Counted from the stretch's first letter, positions 12,001 through 18,306 are shown. The stretch is DNA of 47,518 nt from an uncultured Chitinophagaceae bacterium (GCA_903895845.1 CAITVK010000112.1:1-47518), one strand, 5' to 3'. The notes: generated by a model not told the origin, from the sequence alone. Made by a program: numbers and translations.

Positions 12001-13558
12001 TAACTGTAATTGGACCGTTATAGCTACCCAATAAACCAACAGTGGGGTTAGAACCTGTTAACACATATTGCCCTGTACCTGAACCTGTAGTAGCAGTACC
12101 AATCCCACTAAAAATACCTCCAGAAACAGTAATAGTGTTTCCTCCATCAGCCAATGTAATGTTTGTGTTTGCAGTTTGTGAGTTTTTAGTAAAATAAAGG
12201 TTTGTAACATTCATACCCGAGCTACCAGCAATAGTATAAGTGTACGCAGCAGAGGCACTCAAATCCAGATTACCAAAGGTTAGTCCAGTGGGGATGGTTT
12301 GTGCAGCAGCAGCAGCCAGTTTTATCTCCCCACTAATATTGATTGCAGCACTACTCATAACTGCAGAGTTTACGGTTGCATTGTATGTACCGTTAGTAGA
12401 AGCAAGCACCAAAGTGGAACCGCTATAGCTTTTTACATAAACGTTTGGAGAAATATTAGTGACACTTGCAATACCAGTCACCAAATCACCAACTGCTATA
12501 TTTAGCCCTGAAGGAACTGTGTAAGTACCTGTTAATGCCAAAGGTATAATGCCCACATTAGCACCAATTGTGGCTGTTGTTGCTGTAGAAAGTGTGAGTG
12601 TTGTGCCACTATACGCTGTAACAGTTGTGCCAGCTGCAATACCTGTTTGTGCATAAATTTGTGTGCCAACAGGTATTGTTAAGCCACTTGGGACAGTCAA
12701 AGTAGTAGCGCCAGAAGAGGCACTAGCAGTTGTATATGCATACCAGGCAGAAGCAGCATTAACTGCTATAACAGTACTTGAACCAGTAGACATTGTTATG
12801 ACACCAGTTCCAGAAACATAAGTAGCAGAAGAAAAAGTTGCACCAACAGGCACATTTGTTCCTGTAAGCAGAAATGTACCAGATGGAAAAGTTAAACCAG
12901 TTTGCACAGTAAGTGCCGTTCCAGCAGATGCTTGTACAACATTTTGTATAGCCCCGTATTGTATTGCAGCAGCAGTTGCTGTTGTAGAAACAGCTGTGGC
13001 ACTTGTGTGTATACCACTTGTTGTTCCTGTAATGGCATTGGCGCCAGCTCCTAATCCGGTTACTAAAACAGTATTTCCGCCATCATTAAAATTACAACCT
13101 GCCACATTACTGCCACTACCACTTCCATTAGCTGTACCTAAATCCAATGCACTACAAGTAATGCTACCGCCAGCAGTTCCAGAACCATTCCCCAAAACAG
13201 AAAATGTTACATAGATTCCTCCCGTAAAGTAAAATTTTCCTATGGAAACATTTGTTGGGAACATTACATATAACGGGCTACCACTACTAGTTGAGCCACT
13301 TCCTATATTACCACCATCAAAAACAAAATTGTCTGTGGCACTCGTGTAATTAGGAGTTCCACCAGATGAGCCGCCATAACTTGAGGACCAATTAGAATTT
13401 GTAGTAAAGGTTGCTGGGCTACTACTTGATGTAGTATTACCGCCTATCCAATACCATGTTGTGGCATTTGCCATCCCTGCAAAGAGCACTGCAATTATCA
13501 TCAACAACATTTTGCCAAACAAAGAGGCACTAGACTTTTTGTAGAAACTGTTTTTCAT
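1..13558 (-). CDS. Giant secreted beta-strand-repeat surface protein (partial, C-terminus beyond the window)
   Basis: One frame stays open from an ATG at 13558 to the window edge, at least 4,519 codons; the spot translations I made along it show no stop, and the opposite-strand shadow frame keeps one phase throughout. The N-terminus is a clear signal peptide: basic start, hydrophobic core LLMIIAVLFAGMANA, then TTWYWIGG. The rest is Ser/Thr/Gly/Asn/Val-rich with short beta-strand repeats. Recurrent W-x(n)-W modules resembling WxGxxSxxWxxxxNW occur near residues 32, 1510, 2810, 3140 and 3880. Two IPT/TIG-like stretches lie near residues 1416-1483 and 2738-2803. The last visible residues (LSNKIATINWNTVGEKNV) resemble the Fn3-like segment that usually precedes a T9SS sorting domain, so export by T9SS to the cell surface is inferred, not seen. 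An adhesin or matrix role is likely. An in-frame ATG at 13654 exists but would bury the signal peptide. Confidence 0.85.
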   Translation of the reverse strand, partial: MKNSFYKKSSASLFGKMLLMIIAVLFAGMANATTWYWIGGNTTSSSSPATFTTNSNWSSSYGGSSGGTPNYTSATDNFVFDGGNIGSGSTSSGSPLYVMFPTNVSIGKFYFTGGIYVTFSVLGNGSGTAGGSITCSALDLGTANGSGSGSNVAGCNFNDGGNTVLVTGLGAGANAITGTTSGIHTSATAVSTTATAAAIQYGAIQNVVQASAGTALTVQTGLTFPSGTFLLTGTNVPVGATFSSATYVSGTGVITMSTGSSTVIAVNAASAWYAYTTASASSGATTLTVPSGLTIPVGTQIYAQTGIAAGTTVTAYSGTTLTLSTATTATIGANVGIIPLALTGTYTVPSGLNIAVGDLVTGIASVTNISPNVYVKSYSGSTLVLASTNGTYNATVNSAVMSSAAINISGEIKLAAAAAQTIPTGLTFGNLDLSASAAYTYTIAGSSGMNVTNLYFTKNSQTANTNITLADGGNTITVSGGIFSGIGTATTGSGTGQYVLTGSNPTVGLLGSYNGPITVNKLNLKTGNTNTTFYCNVAVTTNLSFDATNSTGTLTLNNGSSTALTLGSGGAATYTAATTNLIKAGGTNTGSIVFNSSNATSGSPIGTFNFDATLYKFAALTLTNGYVTFNTTTSFNSSSTLTAGTLVTATSANISFLSNTLTLAGGILKLGQYSTMLVGNSTITTTSNTTGHGVDASATGAGVTFYGTGTYGNTASTNFFANNSVYNLTDSLGAATATTFTLTNPAISVTNNLKLANSNTATLTFSPSNTITIASGGTYTIQRNATTATGTITYSPTYGGNISIAYLTALTSAITTGSELPTVAAGTLLNLTVNCTGAGGGVTLNAPIKILSGNKLILTAGVLTNSTTNTITMANGSTVSRAAGTIATVASSSLVYGAASSDRVNVTITATCTAANELLGTGSGKIGTLTINGVNSAGTITPATYSLAGNVAIDALNVTNSGDIFNAVTFVLSGNTSNTITSSGLGTVQTQCVTGTSATPLPQTSGGWSGTVNYNANTTSAVQTVVGGTYTNLNFGGAGATTTLTASGNINVNGALTSTYIGNTLDMTSAYVLGGSPTSVSIVGTLKTAVPTSTSSTPIPSGLIWGGTGTVTFYGAAAQSLPSGTFTNLSIITGGTAVSMTGSVTVGTLLYFNTGTSTLTVGANTLTIKGSVTSNGSGGNINATGSATVLYNGSALQTINANTYTSSGSINNLTINNSSTGATAGVSLSQNITVTGTLTLTAGRVNTSTNSLTVSNTAAGAISGGSTTSYINGAFSRGLATGSNTGNYLFPVGIYASGDFYYGVTLNTPNASAANTVTITPNNSGAGGSVSGLSALSTTEYWTLTPSTGTVSANTISLSSAAASGAGYNAVAYSSAQAGPFSSLGAGTIAYPVVPSASSLPAGSAYYLSLAVASCSYCITGITPVSPYSFQNGATANAYYGQQVAIAGSGLNTITSLTINGSPSITSFASQTYSQIVVTVPSTVALSGNIVATDGTTPLSSALTLNGYITNAAGDWNDNSPVVWLGGAIPSVANAPVTINNAITLNGAASITTGGLTVSTGKSLTFGASGTLTVSGSFSNSGTIDQTAGGTLTFGSGISSFAFGTFNNTSGTNGTVAFAGTATVTGAIPSFNILTIGGAVTLPSSPTINGNLTFNGATSSLSQVPTYGSSSTLNYTYAPYTIGTSGSGNEWIQGNSVGSVLITSTSTGSTTPSATIATTGSTGYGFTGTPTVIFGTQWPATGTVSSGTQYYSNGNLYTATNSGSVGTAPTAPSSGTVSGGTATYTYSGPQATGTANVNVVGGIQLTSGGSGYTYPPVVTVSGGGGSGATSAVVLSASPGTVSGIEITNQGTGYTSAPTITIGTGFANNTLYSLGTQITASGYVYTVTTAGTSAASGTPVWPASGTVTSGGVTFTNAGTAATATAYLGVGSITITNPGSGYMTLPAVSIAAFANNYAYSLGQQIIGTNVSSYVFSVTTAGTSAASGTPTWPTTVGATVTSGGVTFTNMGIGGAVTGTVYGAQGYGIPQNITINASGTVTSPSTARTIPGTLILTGGNLTAGAALGFLNNASLSIANSSTLTMGSFGLYALGTFTNTGLGTIITTDGTVFPRNQTWSGTVIYNRNNGTYEQVNPGTYNNLNLDNGYVQNRNIDFGSGYGDGIFTINGTLSWNGSTVPTTNKTTFNFTGGASQTIPTGLNFYNIGFTTAGTVAPTIGASNTGNISVGNKFTPGNVTGVIGGTFNYVVPSGGGNVATPQTVTGANYTNLTISGTRLTTSVTLDPVNSIGIAGVFTNSAGYSTGALLTTGSTVNYNGTSTQTVVAMSYNNLTIGGARSGSPIITLGGIINVAGSFNVNYTGSASFTTGYALNITGFSTNTISAPFTNTGLTTINNNGATLVLVAAFANTGGLTFTGLGNGILQLNAGGSVSVAPTYTATSYLKYAGSNTVGAEWGSGTTVGVGVPQYVTVTSGTITTPSSARTVIGDLSITGGTLSLGGTLQVNGSWSDAGTFTPGTNTVTFGGTASGVTITKASGGTETFYGLTINNSSGVTLGSNVTVSNNLNLSSGILSNPSYLLKVTSTSNSAVSGGSDGTSTPIAYVDGPLTLSLASGTATYNYPLGNANNGTNTYMPSALVNPSTSGAVTATMQAFNTGSTGNVDGTLTSVSDEYWSFSSTGTLTSAKISLTSSSVANSSVVAQSAGGGNYTSLAGAGSSGTVTSSSTISGGAQLFAVGVANVFSLGAIVPATGITGQSNGTGYIGQTITIHGSAFTSGTSVTINNIPVSVTFNSPTSLTAIVPSNASSSGNIVATDGSNTDNTPFTILGYVSTVSSDWNTGSTWLGGTVPSGSTTVTINNVVTVNGTVVNSPSSIIINSGKSLTLGTSGVLNIGGTITNSGTFTATSGIVKYTASNGGQSVYATTYKNLTLSNTSGSQTAAGAITVTGTLTTTSGGTFDVSSNNYGLTIGGDFVNGGTLNAEAGTVTFNGTTVMTQSAATNFNNVTITGSLTAPSSTIDVLGNWANTGSFSGNNGTVAFTGTNQTISGTTTFYNLTDQVAGATLQFTAGTTQTIANTLTLAGVFGNLLTIKSTASSSASININPSASPANSISLCSISYITNTNATAATASNTVNGGNVTNINCSINWIGGTNGYPTWSTTSNWGTGTVPAANDIANFFNASSTSFNVALPASAVSIAGITLTNSNVRFTGPVVATLTGCTLTSGSKAVTIPTTTLPAATLVVDASGSGAGTLPFDYFTGSGTSTSLITLTNNATASGTAASTTLTFTQPSYSLTLNTLSVVSSNVTFGQSCTVNNSLSITGGNSTTPATINLAYYNSSASIFTVGSGNSFSLTMDANDYFTSQASLSSNPTLYFNTASSITPYFDPIPTNTTFFNFSVTKGTLNLGSSVSTVRLGLSSLNSEVLNVNGKTFSIVTGGSSSLSATANAGVIDASSSGSTVIISTNSSTVLSASASFFKVGAVVQNLQFNSSGSTFNLPEALTVNNLTIAAGTINNSTNNITILDGGSITRNSATALLTAAPAFGTSSNHRVNVNIGATCSSDKELIGTTGKVGTLTVTGGTYTLAYTGTLNTDAISAAGILNFPNVATPVTLNVTNGVSVATGGAISTSNITNTVNHVFNIGGSITTTTTGIFNMAGASTTSAVDVTLNGSTSTNATQSINGANIVFNKLTINNTYSGGKVTTDHSITANGALAIISGKLILDANNITAGSISGGSSTNYIEITTGTVTASAPASTATLYPIANSATSYTPLTITPAATTTLTVGVLGITGNGFVSPVIDATKVVDLQWSVLGTVATTATIQYQFNSSNGASGYVAASTNQFGAYTGAGSYSFQTVNPTGTPYTFTVTGLSIPTTGVNDYVVGNAGAVESSGTNWTGTLSTDWDNYNNWDNGVPNSQIDATIVATTKQPVISATTTATVRDLILSSGASIVNNNILNVGKALTYNGTNAAIGGTGTTILTGSAGVLQNITGNGSVINLTLNSTYGAAVGASASFGVSGLLTLQSGTLTTNGNLTLKSLSLANTGVLAPYGASGNTGTISGNVTVERYIPKGFRAYRDMAPEVYGAGTIFKNWQLNGATTPGYGIFITGPTAYAGSSNAGSNDANGFDESGTSTYNTQDYTFVNGTWTALPNTNATNLDAFTGYRLLVRGDRTANLYTTPVINTQSGLSMFNATTLSATGKLVTGTVTYSGTGVVNTATGGSSAGLNTTLNGFSLVANPYVAPVQWGTGTGSNSSTTTVYGASSGINGSYWYLDPTSGATGKYIAFNALTGAATVSGLGTYSNTGTVPVNTGYIQPGQAVFVQTTGVSPTVVFQETAKAISSTKASVFGTAQLSKIYVSLMKQSATTKAFDKVDGAAVAFSPSFGNKVYGAQDAIKFSGANDNLFISDKGKNLSIDGRLPATASDAISLKITSPTATAYQLSVDASNYVNNGFEPLLYDAFKNTTKALGTGSTTISFTVDASNAASFSNRFTILFAPSALPVNSIVASAALSNKIATINWNTVGEKNV
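7530..8160 (-). repeat. Internal tandem repeats in the giant protein (phage-tail-like modules)
   Basis: Two tandem copies of about 91 codons (273 bp offset, seen from the matching starts at 7548 and 7821) encode a module containing YxxxVTTAGTSAASGTPxWP followed by TVTSGGVTFTN. A more diverged third copy lies near 8230-8350. Between and beside them are GSGYxxxPxVTVSGGGGSGA-type units, for example at 8042-8158, and related NPGSGY and NQGTGY units. Such GTSxxxxPTWP and GSGYxxxP motifs are familiar from phage tail-fibre and other giant surface proteins. This is the only region of the protein where I saw long, nearly exact repeats. Confidence 0.7.
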
Positions 13559-14183
13559 ATAGCTTATTTTAGAGAGAATACAAAGTGAGGAAGTTGTTTC
13601 AGAAGGGACTTTAGCAGATACTCCTGAGATAAGTTGACAAGCTTTTTTACACATAGCAAAGTTCAATTCGTTTATTAAAATCGTGCAATCGTTATCGTAT
13701 ATTAATCGTAACATGCAAATAAACTGAATTATTTGGTGTATTATTTGTTCAAATGTTGCAACTAATTGCCTTAATCGTTCAGAATGAAAGAATCATGGGT
13801 AATTGAAATATGGATTATGAAGCAGGATATATCATATCAGTACATGTAAGATTGCTTATCCTAATGTATCAGATGGAAAAACACAATGTACTTAGCTGTT
13901 TAACGGGATGCATGAGTTTGAAAGTTGAGTGGACGATGTAATTCAAACTGTGTGTCGATGTGCTTGGTGGCATACTGGATGTATGAAAATTAACATTAAG
14001 AAGCTGTTTGACATTCATTATGGATTTAATATTGACTGCAACTAAGTGAAATTTTCGCTTTATGGGTTGGATTATGGATGTAAAGTTGTCTTGTTTTAGC
14101 GAAATACACTACATGAGTAATTCTAAATAATTAACTCAAACAGCTTCTAAAACTGAGTAGCCTATCTCATTTAAATAGAATAA
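13559..14183. other. Intergenic region upstream of the giant gene
   Basis: No convincing gene is present. On the minus strand an imperfect Bacteroidota-like promoter can be drawn: a GAACTTTG element at 13657-13664 (one mismatch to TAnnTTTG) and TTG at 13686-13688, with a long 21-base spacer. It would leave a leader of about 90 nt for the giant gene. The part next to the GH42 gene holds the inverted-repeat element listed separately. The remainder is AT-rich with nothing recognisable. Confidence 0.4.
13999..14148. repeat. MITE-like element bounded by 13-bp perfect inverted repeats
   Basis: AGAAGCTGTTTGA at 13999-14011 is matched exactly in reverse complement by TCAAACAGCTTCT at 14136-14148, with 124 bp between them and no reading frame. 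The arms look like insertion-sequence terminal repeats, so a non-autonomous miniature element is a reasonable reading. I could not see a target-site duplication at the outer edges. The alternative is a long-looped hairpin downstream of the GH42 gene. Confidence 0.45.
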
Positions 14184-16262
14184 TTACTGCACTTCCATTA
14201 CACGGAACTCCATTGCCTTTACAAATGCTTTACCTTCCAGCTTTTCATTGGTTAATACATCCTTCATAGGTAGAGAAAGCTGTAATACCTGGTCTTTATC
14301 GGTGAAGTTGATAGCATAGACATAGCTTATTGTTCCCCTTTTAAGGGTGGTAATCTCCACTAGCTTATCTGTTGCCTTTGCCAAAGGAGCAATAGTAGCA
14401 TTGATTAATACTTCATTCATCAATGTATCCACCATGGCATCAGAGGGAACTGTACCTACATAATAGACCATGCCCTTTCCTACCCTGTTCCTTACTACAG
14501 CGGGCTTTCCCTTTAAAAACCGGCTTTGATAAGTAGCCAATACAGAAGCCGTTGTTGGCTTGAATACATCATACCATAAAGAACCTGTATACGCTTTCCC
14601 CGCTTTTGGATAAACAATAGTGGTGGTCTCTTGCTTAATCAATGCAAACTGTTCTTGCATTTCAATGCCTGCTAATGATTCTATATCCTTGTTAATTAAT
14701 CTTCCAAAAGACTTCATAGTTGTATCGCGCAGTCCAGTCATACAAGTAACGACTACTGTGCTTCCTTTTTCTGCTGCTTGTTTTAGCTTGGCACATAGTT
14801 GTGGTGTAACCAAAACCTGTGCAGGAACAATTATTAATGGATATACACTTAAGTTATCAGTTGGGGAAACAATATCGGTAGTAATATCTTGTTCCCTCAA
14901 TGCTCTGTAATAAGAATAGATGTGGCGCATATATCTAAAGTCTGCGCTTACTCTGCCATCTTCAAAAGCCCAATCACACTTGAAATCCCTTAGAATTGCC
15001 GCTTTTGCTGTAGGGAAAGCATTGCCGATTATTCCTTTTATCTTGGTTAATTCATCAGAGGTCTTCTTTACTTCCTCATACCTTCTTCTAGGGATATTGT
15101 CTGCATCTACTACCCCATTCATCATTTGTTCGTGGGCATATTCGAAGGTTCGGTAAGGGAAAAAGAGAATACTTTCTGCACCGTGTGCAAGCCCTTGATG
15201 ACACCATAAACGAGCCATTCCGGGTTCAATCATCTTTCGTTGTTTGCCTGCGGTTCTTGAAATCTGTTGTTCATTGATCCAAAATGGAGTATGCAGTGTT
15301 CCCCTGATTTGCGACAAAGCCATTGAAGCCATAGCTGGATGATAGTCGAAGTTGTCGACTGGGGCATATTCATTTTCTAGTGTCCATGTGTAAGGATAGT
15401 TATCGAGCGATAGGAAGTCGCAGCTTTGGGCTAGCTTATACATATCTAGTCTGTAAATAAACCCGCTAGAACAAATGTTATGGGTGACTTTAAATCGAGG
15501 GTTTACCTTCTTGATGGCATCTCTTTGCAACTTAAAATACTCAATGGTACAATCAGAATAGAACGCCTGATAATCTACAAAGCATCCGGGATTATCGCCT
15601 TTCCGGGGAAGAAACACTTGATTGAAATCTGTGAGGTTTTCACTCCAAAAAGTTAATCCCCAAGTATTATTCAAGTTTTCAATGGTCTTATATTTATCTT
15701 TCAGCCAATTAGAAAATTTCAATCTGCAAGTTTCGCAATAGCAATAAGGTTCCTCTGCCATCAATTCATTATCTATCTGAAAGCCCTCTACATTGGGGTT
15801 ATTGGCAAAGGCTGTAGCGAGTTGTTGGGCTATTTTAACTGAATAGTTTCTGTAGGTTTCATTATTCAAGCATGCATGTCTGCGTTTTCCGTAAGGCTTC
15901 CTTTGTCCAGTTTCGGTAACCTGCATGATTTCGGGGTATTGGTCGAACATCCATTTTGGAATGGCAGCGGTCGGGGTACAAAGCAGGGTTTTGATTTGAT
16001 GCTTACCCAATGTATCGACTGTTTTTACCAGCCAATCTAAAGTATAAGTGTTGCTGTCGGGCTGCATTTTGAACCAAGCGAAGTCACCCATCCGTACAAT
16101 GTTGAGTCCCCCTGCCTTCATTAACGAAGCATCTTTAGAAACATTCTCAATGGGAAAATGCTCGGGATAATAGTCGGATCCTAATTGGAAAGATTGTCCA
16201 ATACAAAAGGATGTACCTAATATGAATGAAATAAAAAGAATGCAGAACCTTGATGTTATCAT
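14184..16262 (-). CDS. GH42 family beta-galactosidase, secreted
   Basis: A 692-residue enzyme expected to release terminal beta-galactose from oligosaccharides. It starts with a signal peptide (residues about 1-23) and moves directly into the GH42 TIM barrel (QLGSDYYPEHFP, then NIVRMGDFAWFKMQP). The acid/base glutamate is E166 in FQIDNEL and the nucleophile is E331 in FWINEQQ. The zinc-site cysteines of GH42 are visible as C131 (RRHACLNN) and C174, C176 and C179 (CYCETC). The C-terminal part (from about residue 420) fits the trimerisation/Rossmann-like and beta domains of the family. An exported GH42 is less common than cytoplasmic ones. Its start is the first ATG and is supported by the signal peptide. 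No susC/susD genes lie beside it. Confidence 0.9.
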   Translation of the reverse strand: MITSRFCILFISFILGTSFCIGQSFQLGSDYYPEHFPIENVSKDASLMKAGGLNIVRMGDFAWFKMQPDSNTYTLDWLVKTVDTLGKHQIKTLLCTPTAAIPKWMFDQYPEIMQVTETGQRKPYGKRRHACLNNETYRNYSVKIAQQLATAFANNPNVEGFQIDNELMAEEPYCYCETCRLKFSNWLKDKYKTIENLNNTWGLTFWSENLTDFNQVFLPRKGDNPGCFVDYQAFYSDCTIEYFKLQRDAIKKVNPRFKVTHNICSSGFIYRLDMYKLAQSCDFLSLDNYPYTWTLENEYAPVDNFDYHPAMASMALSQIRGTLHTPFWINEQQISRTAGKQRKMIEPGMARLWCHQGLAHGAESILFFPYRTFEYAHEQMMNGVVDADNIPRRRYEEVKKTSDELTKIKGIIGNAFPTAKAAILRDFKCDWAFEDGRVSADFRYMRHIYSYYRALREQDITTDIVSPTDNLSVYPLIIVPAQVLVTPQLCAKLKQAAEKGSTVVVTCMTGLRDTTMKSFGRLINKDIESLAGIEMQEQFALIKQETTTIVYPKAGKAYTGSLWYDVFKPTTASVLATYQSRFLKGKPAVVRNRVGKGMVYYVGTVPSDAMVDTLMNEVLINATIAPLAKATDKLVEITTLKRGTISYVYAINFTDKDQVLQLSLPMKDVLTNEKLEGKAFVKAMEFRVMEVQ

Positions 16263-16432
16263 TTTACAAAACTAACTTAAGCAAACAAATTCTAAGAGTG
16301 CTAACACACAGAGGCTTCTGATGTAATAAAGTTTAAACGGCAGCGAAGTATTCTCTCTATTTTTTAAACCCCATTTACATCTATTAAATGCCTTTATTAC
16401 TGGATGATATGCCTTTTGAAAAATATCAATAA

Positions 16433-16642
16433 TTGAAGTAACATTATTGCATCTTCAAGTAACATTATTGCGTCTTGAAGTAACATTATCGTGTCTTCAC
16501 ATAGAATTATTCAATCTCAAATAGTAATTATTGCATCTTAAAATAGAATAATCTCGTCTTTAAATGGAAATATCCAGTTTTGAAGTCGCATTTGCGCCTC
16601 TTGAAATGAAATTTCGCTATCTAGCAATAGTTTGGGGTATTT
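16433..16642. repeat. Degenerate tandem array with an exact 21-bp period (about 10 units)
   Basis: Within the 480-bp gap between the GH42 and HxlR genes, successive 21-bp units begin at 16433, 16454, 16475, 16496, 16517, 16538, 16559, 16580, 16601 and 16622 without any insertion or deletion. The first three share GAAGTAACATTAT or CAAGTAACATTAT cores and end in GCATC, GCGTC or GTGTC; later units drift but keep the AA-TA-AT-AT skeleton. Unit junctions form small CTTGAAG or CTTCAAG palindromes. There are no unique spacers, so it is not CRISPR. The rest of the gap (16263-16432 and 16643-16742) shows nothing I recognise. Confidence 0.8.
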
Positions 16643-16742
16643 TACATCTAAAATGAGGTTTTATAATTGCGTTTTCGCCCCAAGCCAAGCCTCCATTACA
16701 AAGATTATTAAAGAAAAGCTTGAAAACTAGTCTGTAAATTTG

Positions 16743-17183
16743 TTAGGTTAGATTTTCATTCGAACTACTAATGTTCTTTAAATACCGTTGCTTTACCGCC
16801 TCCAGAAATTCCTCCTTGTTGGTTCGTACATACTGATAATCCTCTTTTACCATTATTGGATTTAGTTCCCGAACATTTTCATCACTCCACAATGTAATTT
16901 CTGCTATCACAGGCAAAAGTCCAAGTCCTTTTTCAGTGAGAGTATAAACATTCGATTTTTGGTTGCCTTCCATCTTACTCTTTTTGATGATACCTACCTC
17001 TTCCATTAATTTCAATCGAGTAGATAAAATATTCGATGCAATACTCTCTGCTGATGTTGAGAAGTCTTTGAATGTTTTCTTATGATCGAATATCATATCC
17101 CTCACTATCACCAATGTCCATTTATCGCCGATGATATCAAGGGCAGATGAAATTGGACACTGGCATCTAAAATCTACATTCAT
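16743..17183 (-). CDS. HxlR-family winged-helix transcriptional regulator
   Basis: A 146-residue protein with the HxlR signature: a cysteine near the start (RCQCPISSALDIIGDKW), then the winged helix (TLVIVRDM, ASNILSTRLKLMEEVGII, YTLTEKGLGLLPVI). Members usually repress a divergent oxidoreductase gene and respond to electrophiles or redox signals, with the N-terminal cysteine as the sensor. Here the divergent neighbour is an SDR oxidoreductase 100 bp away, which fits that pattern. The C-terminal tail (from about residue 115) is longer and more polar than the minimal family. The regulated target is inferred from position only. Confidence 0.88.
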   Translation of the reverse strand: MNVDFRCQCPISSALDIIGDKWTLVIVRDMIFDHKKTFKDFSTSAESIASNILSTRLKLMEEVGIIKKSKMEGNQKSNVYTLTEKGLGLLPVIAEITLWSDENVRELNPIMVKEDYQYVRTNKEEFLEAVKQRYLKNISSSNENLT

Positions 17184-17210
17184 TTTAATTTATTATTAAT
17201 TAATTGCTTT

Positions 17211-17266
17211 ATTGCTTGCAATTTGAAAGTAATATCCTTATTTTTGCTTTCAAAACAAAAGTAATA
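17211..17266. promoter_or_regulatory. Divergent promoter/operator region between the HxlR and SDR genes
   Basis: For the plus-strand SDR gene, TTG at 17216-17218 and TATTTTTG (17239-17246) fit the Bacteroidota -33/-7 pattern with a 20-base spacer. A dyad TTTGAAAG (17222-17229) / CTTTCAAA (17247-17254) brackets the -7 element, ATTGC-TT-GCAAT (17211-17222) overlaps the -33 element, and AAAGTAATA is directly repeated at 17226-17234 and 17258-17266. These are plausible operator sites for the HxlR protein. Confidence 0.5.
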
Positions 17267-17283
17267 AATTAAATTTATAACAA

Positions 17284-18306
17284 ATGAAAAAGGTATTGGT
17301 AACGGGCATTTCGGGATATGTAGGTCAGCATTGCGCTGCCGAATTATTGAAAAAGGGATATGCTGTAAGAGGCTCTGTGAGGAGTTTATCTAAAACTGAT
17401 GAGGTTGTAAAAGGCATCTCAAAAGTAATAGACACAAAAGGTAATTTAGAGTTTTGTGAGCTTGACCTGATGAAAGATGAAGGTTGGGATAAAGCTTTGG
17501 AAGGGTGCGAATTTTTATTGCACGTTGCCTCACCATTTGTTGTGAAAGAACCAAAGGATGAAAATGAATTGATAAAACCTGCTGTTGAGGGTACGCTTAG
17601 GGCATTGAAAGGGGCAAAGAAAGCAGGAGTAAAACGGGTAGTGGTTACCTCTTCTGCTGTAGCTATGTTTGGAGGTTCAAAGGGTTTGGTTAAAATTAAT
17701 CAAGATAGTTGGACGGATGTGAATGCAAAGAATGTAACCGCCTACATTAAAAGCAAAACATTGGCAGAAAAGAGTGCTTGGGATTTTATTAAGAATCAAA
17801 CAGGCGATAATAAATTGGAATTGGTGGTTATTAATCCAGGGCCTATTTATGGACCAACGCTTACTGGCAACTTAGCCAATGAAGCAATGGAAACATTTAA
17901 AAGATTAATCTCTGGCAAAATGCCAATGGTTCCTCAGGCAGGTATTGTAATGTCGGATGTGAGGGATGTTGCCGCCATACATGTTCAGGCTTTGGAGAAT
18001 GAAAAAGCAAATGGCAAAAGATTTATCGTTACAACAGAGCGAGCCTATACTTTTCAAGAGTTAGCTCAAATCTTGAAATCAAATGGGTATAGTAAAGTAA
18101 GTACTAGATTGGCACCAACCTTTTTATTAAAGTTCATAGCAAACTTTGATGCAGAAATGAAAGGTATGTTACCTTTTATAGGAATTACTGTAGAGGCTGA
18201 TATTTCGGATACAAAGCGCACTTTCAACTGGCAACCTATTCCTTTTGAAAAGACGGTTTTAGATACTGCCAAGTCTGTAGAAGATGTGTTAAGCGGCAAA
18301 GCTTAA
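17284..18306 (+). CDS. Extended SDR NAD(P)-dependent oxidoreductase (dihydroflavonol-4-reductase-like)
   Basis: A 340-residue Rossmann-fold enzyme of the extended short-chain dehydrogenase family. The nucleotide-binding glycine motif is VTGISGYVG (G8, G11, G14), RGSVRS follows strand 2 and suggests NADP(H) preference, and the active-site pair is Y154/K158 in YIKSK, with S123/S124 upstream. PGPIYGPTL is the typical loop of aldehyde/flavonol-reductase-like members. The substrate cannot be read from sequence; a carbonyl or aldehyde reductase is the best guess. It lies divergent to the HxlR regulator and 49 bp before the SnoaL-like gene, probably in one transcript. Confidence 0.85.
   Translation: MKKVLVTGISGYVGQHCAAELLKKGYAVRGSVRSLSKTDEVVKGISKVIDTKGNLEFCELDLMKDEGWDKALEGCEFLLHVASPFVVKEPKDENELIKPAVEGTLRALKGAKKAGVKRVVVTSSAVAMFGGSKGLVKINQDSWTDVNAKNVTAYIKSKTLAEKSAWDFIKNQTGDNKLELVVINPGPIYGPTLTGNLANEAMETFKRLISGKMPMVPQAGIVMSDVRDVAAIHVQALENEKANGKRFIVTTERAYTFQELAQILKSNGYSKVSTRLAPTFLLKFIANFDAEMKGMLPFIGITVEADISDTKRTFNWQPIPFEKTVLDTAKSVEDVLSGKA

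Noticed and set aside
21-13214. Many plus-strand reading frames across the first 13 kb, Val/Leu/Pro-rich
   Set aside because: All the Val/Leu/Pro-rich ones share one phase and are antisense shadows of the giant minus-strand gene, whose codon bias keeps that frame open in pieces.
13556-13654. In-frame upstream ATG at 13654 as the start of the giant gene
   Set aside because: It would add 32 polar residues before a perfect signal peptide; the ATG at 13558 is better.
16433-16642. CRISPR array
   Set aside because: Units follow each other without unique spacers and no cas genes are present; it is a degenerate tandem repeat.
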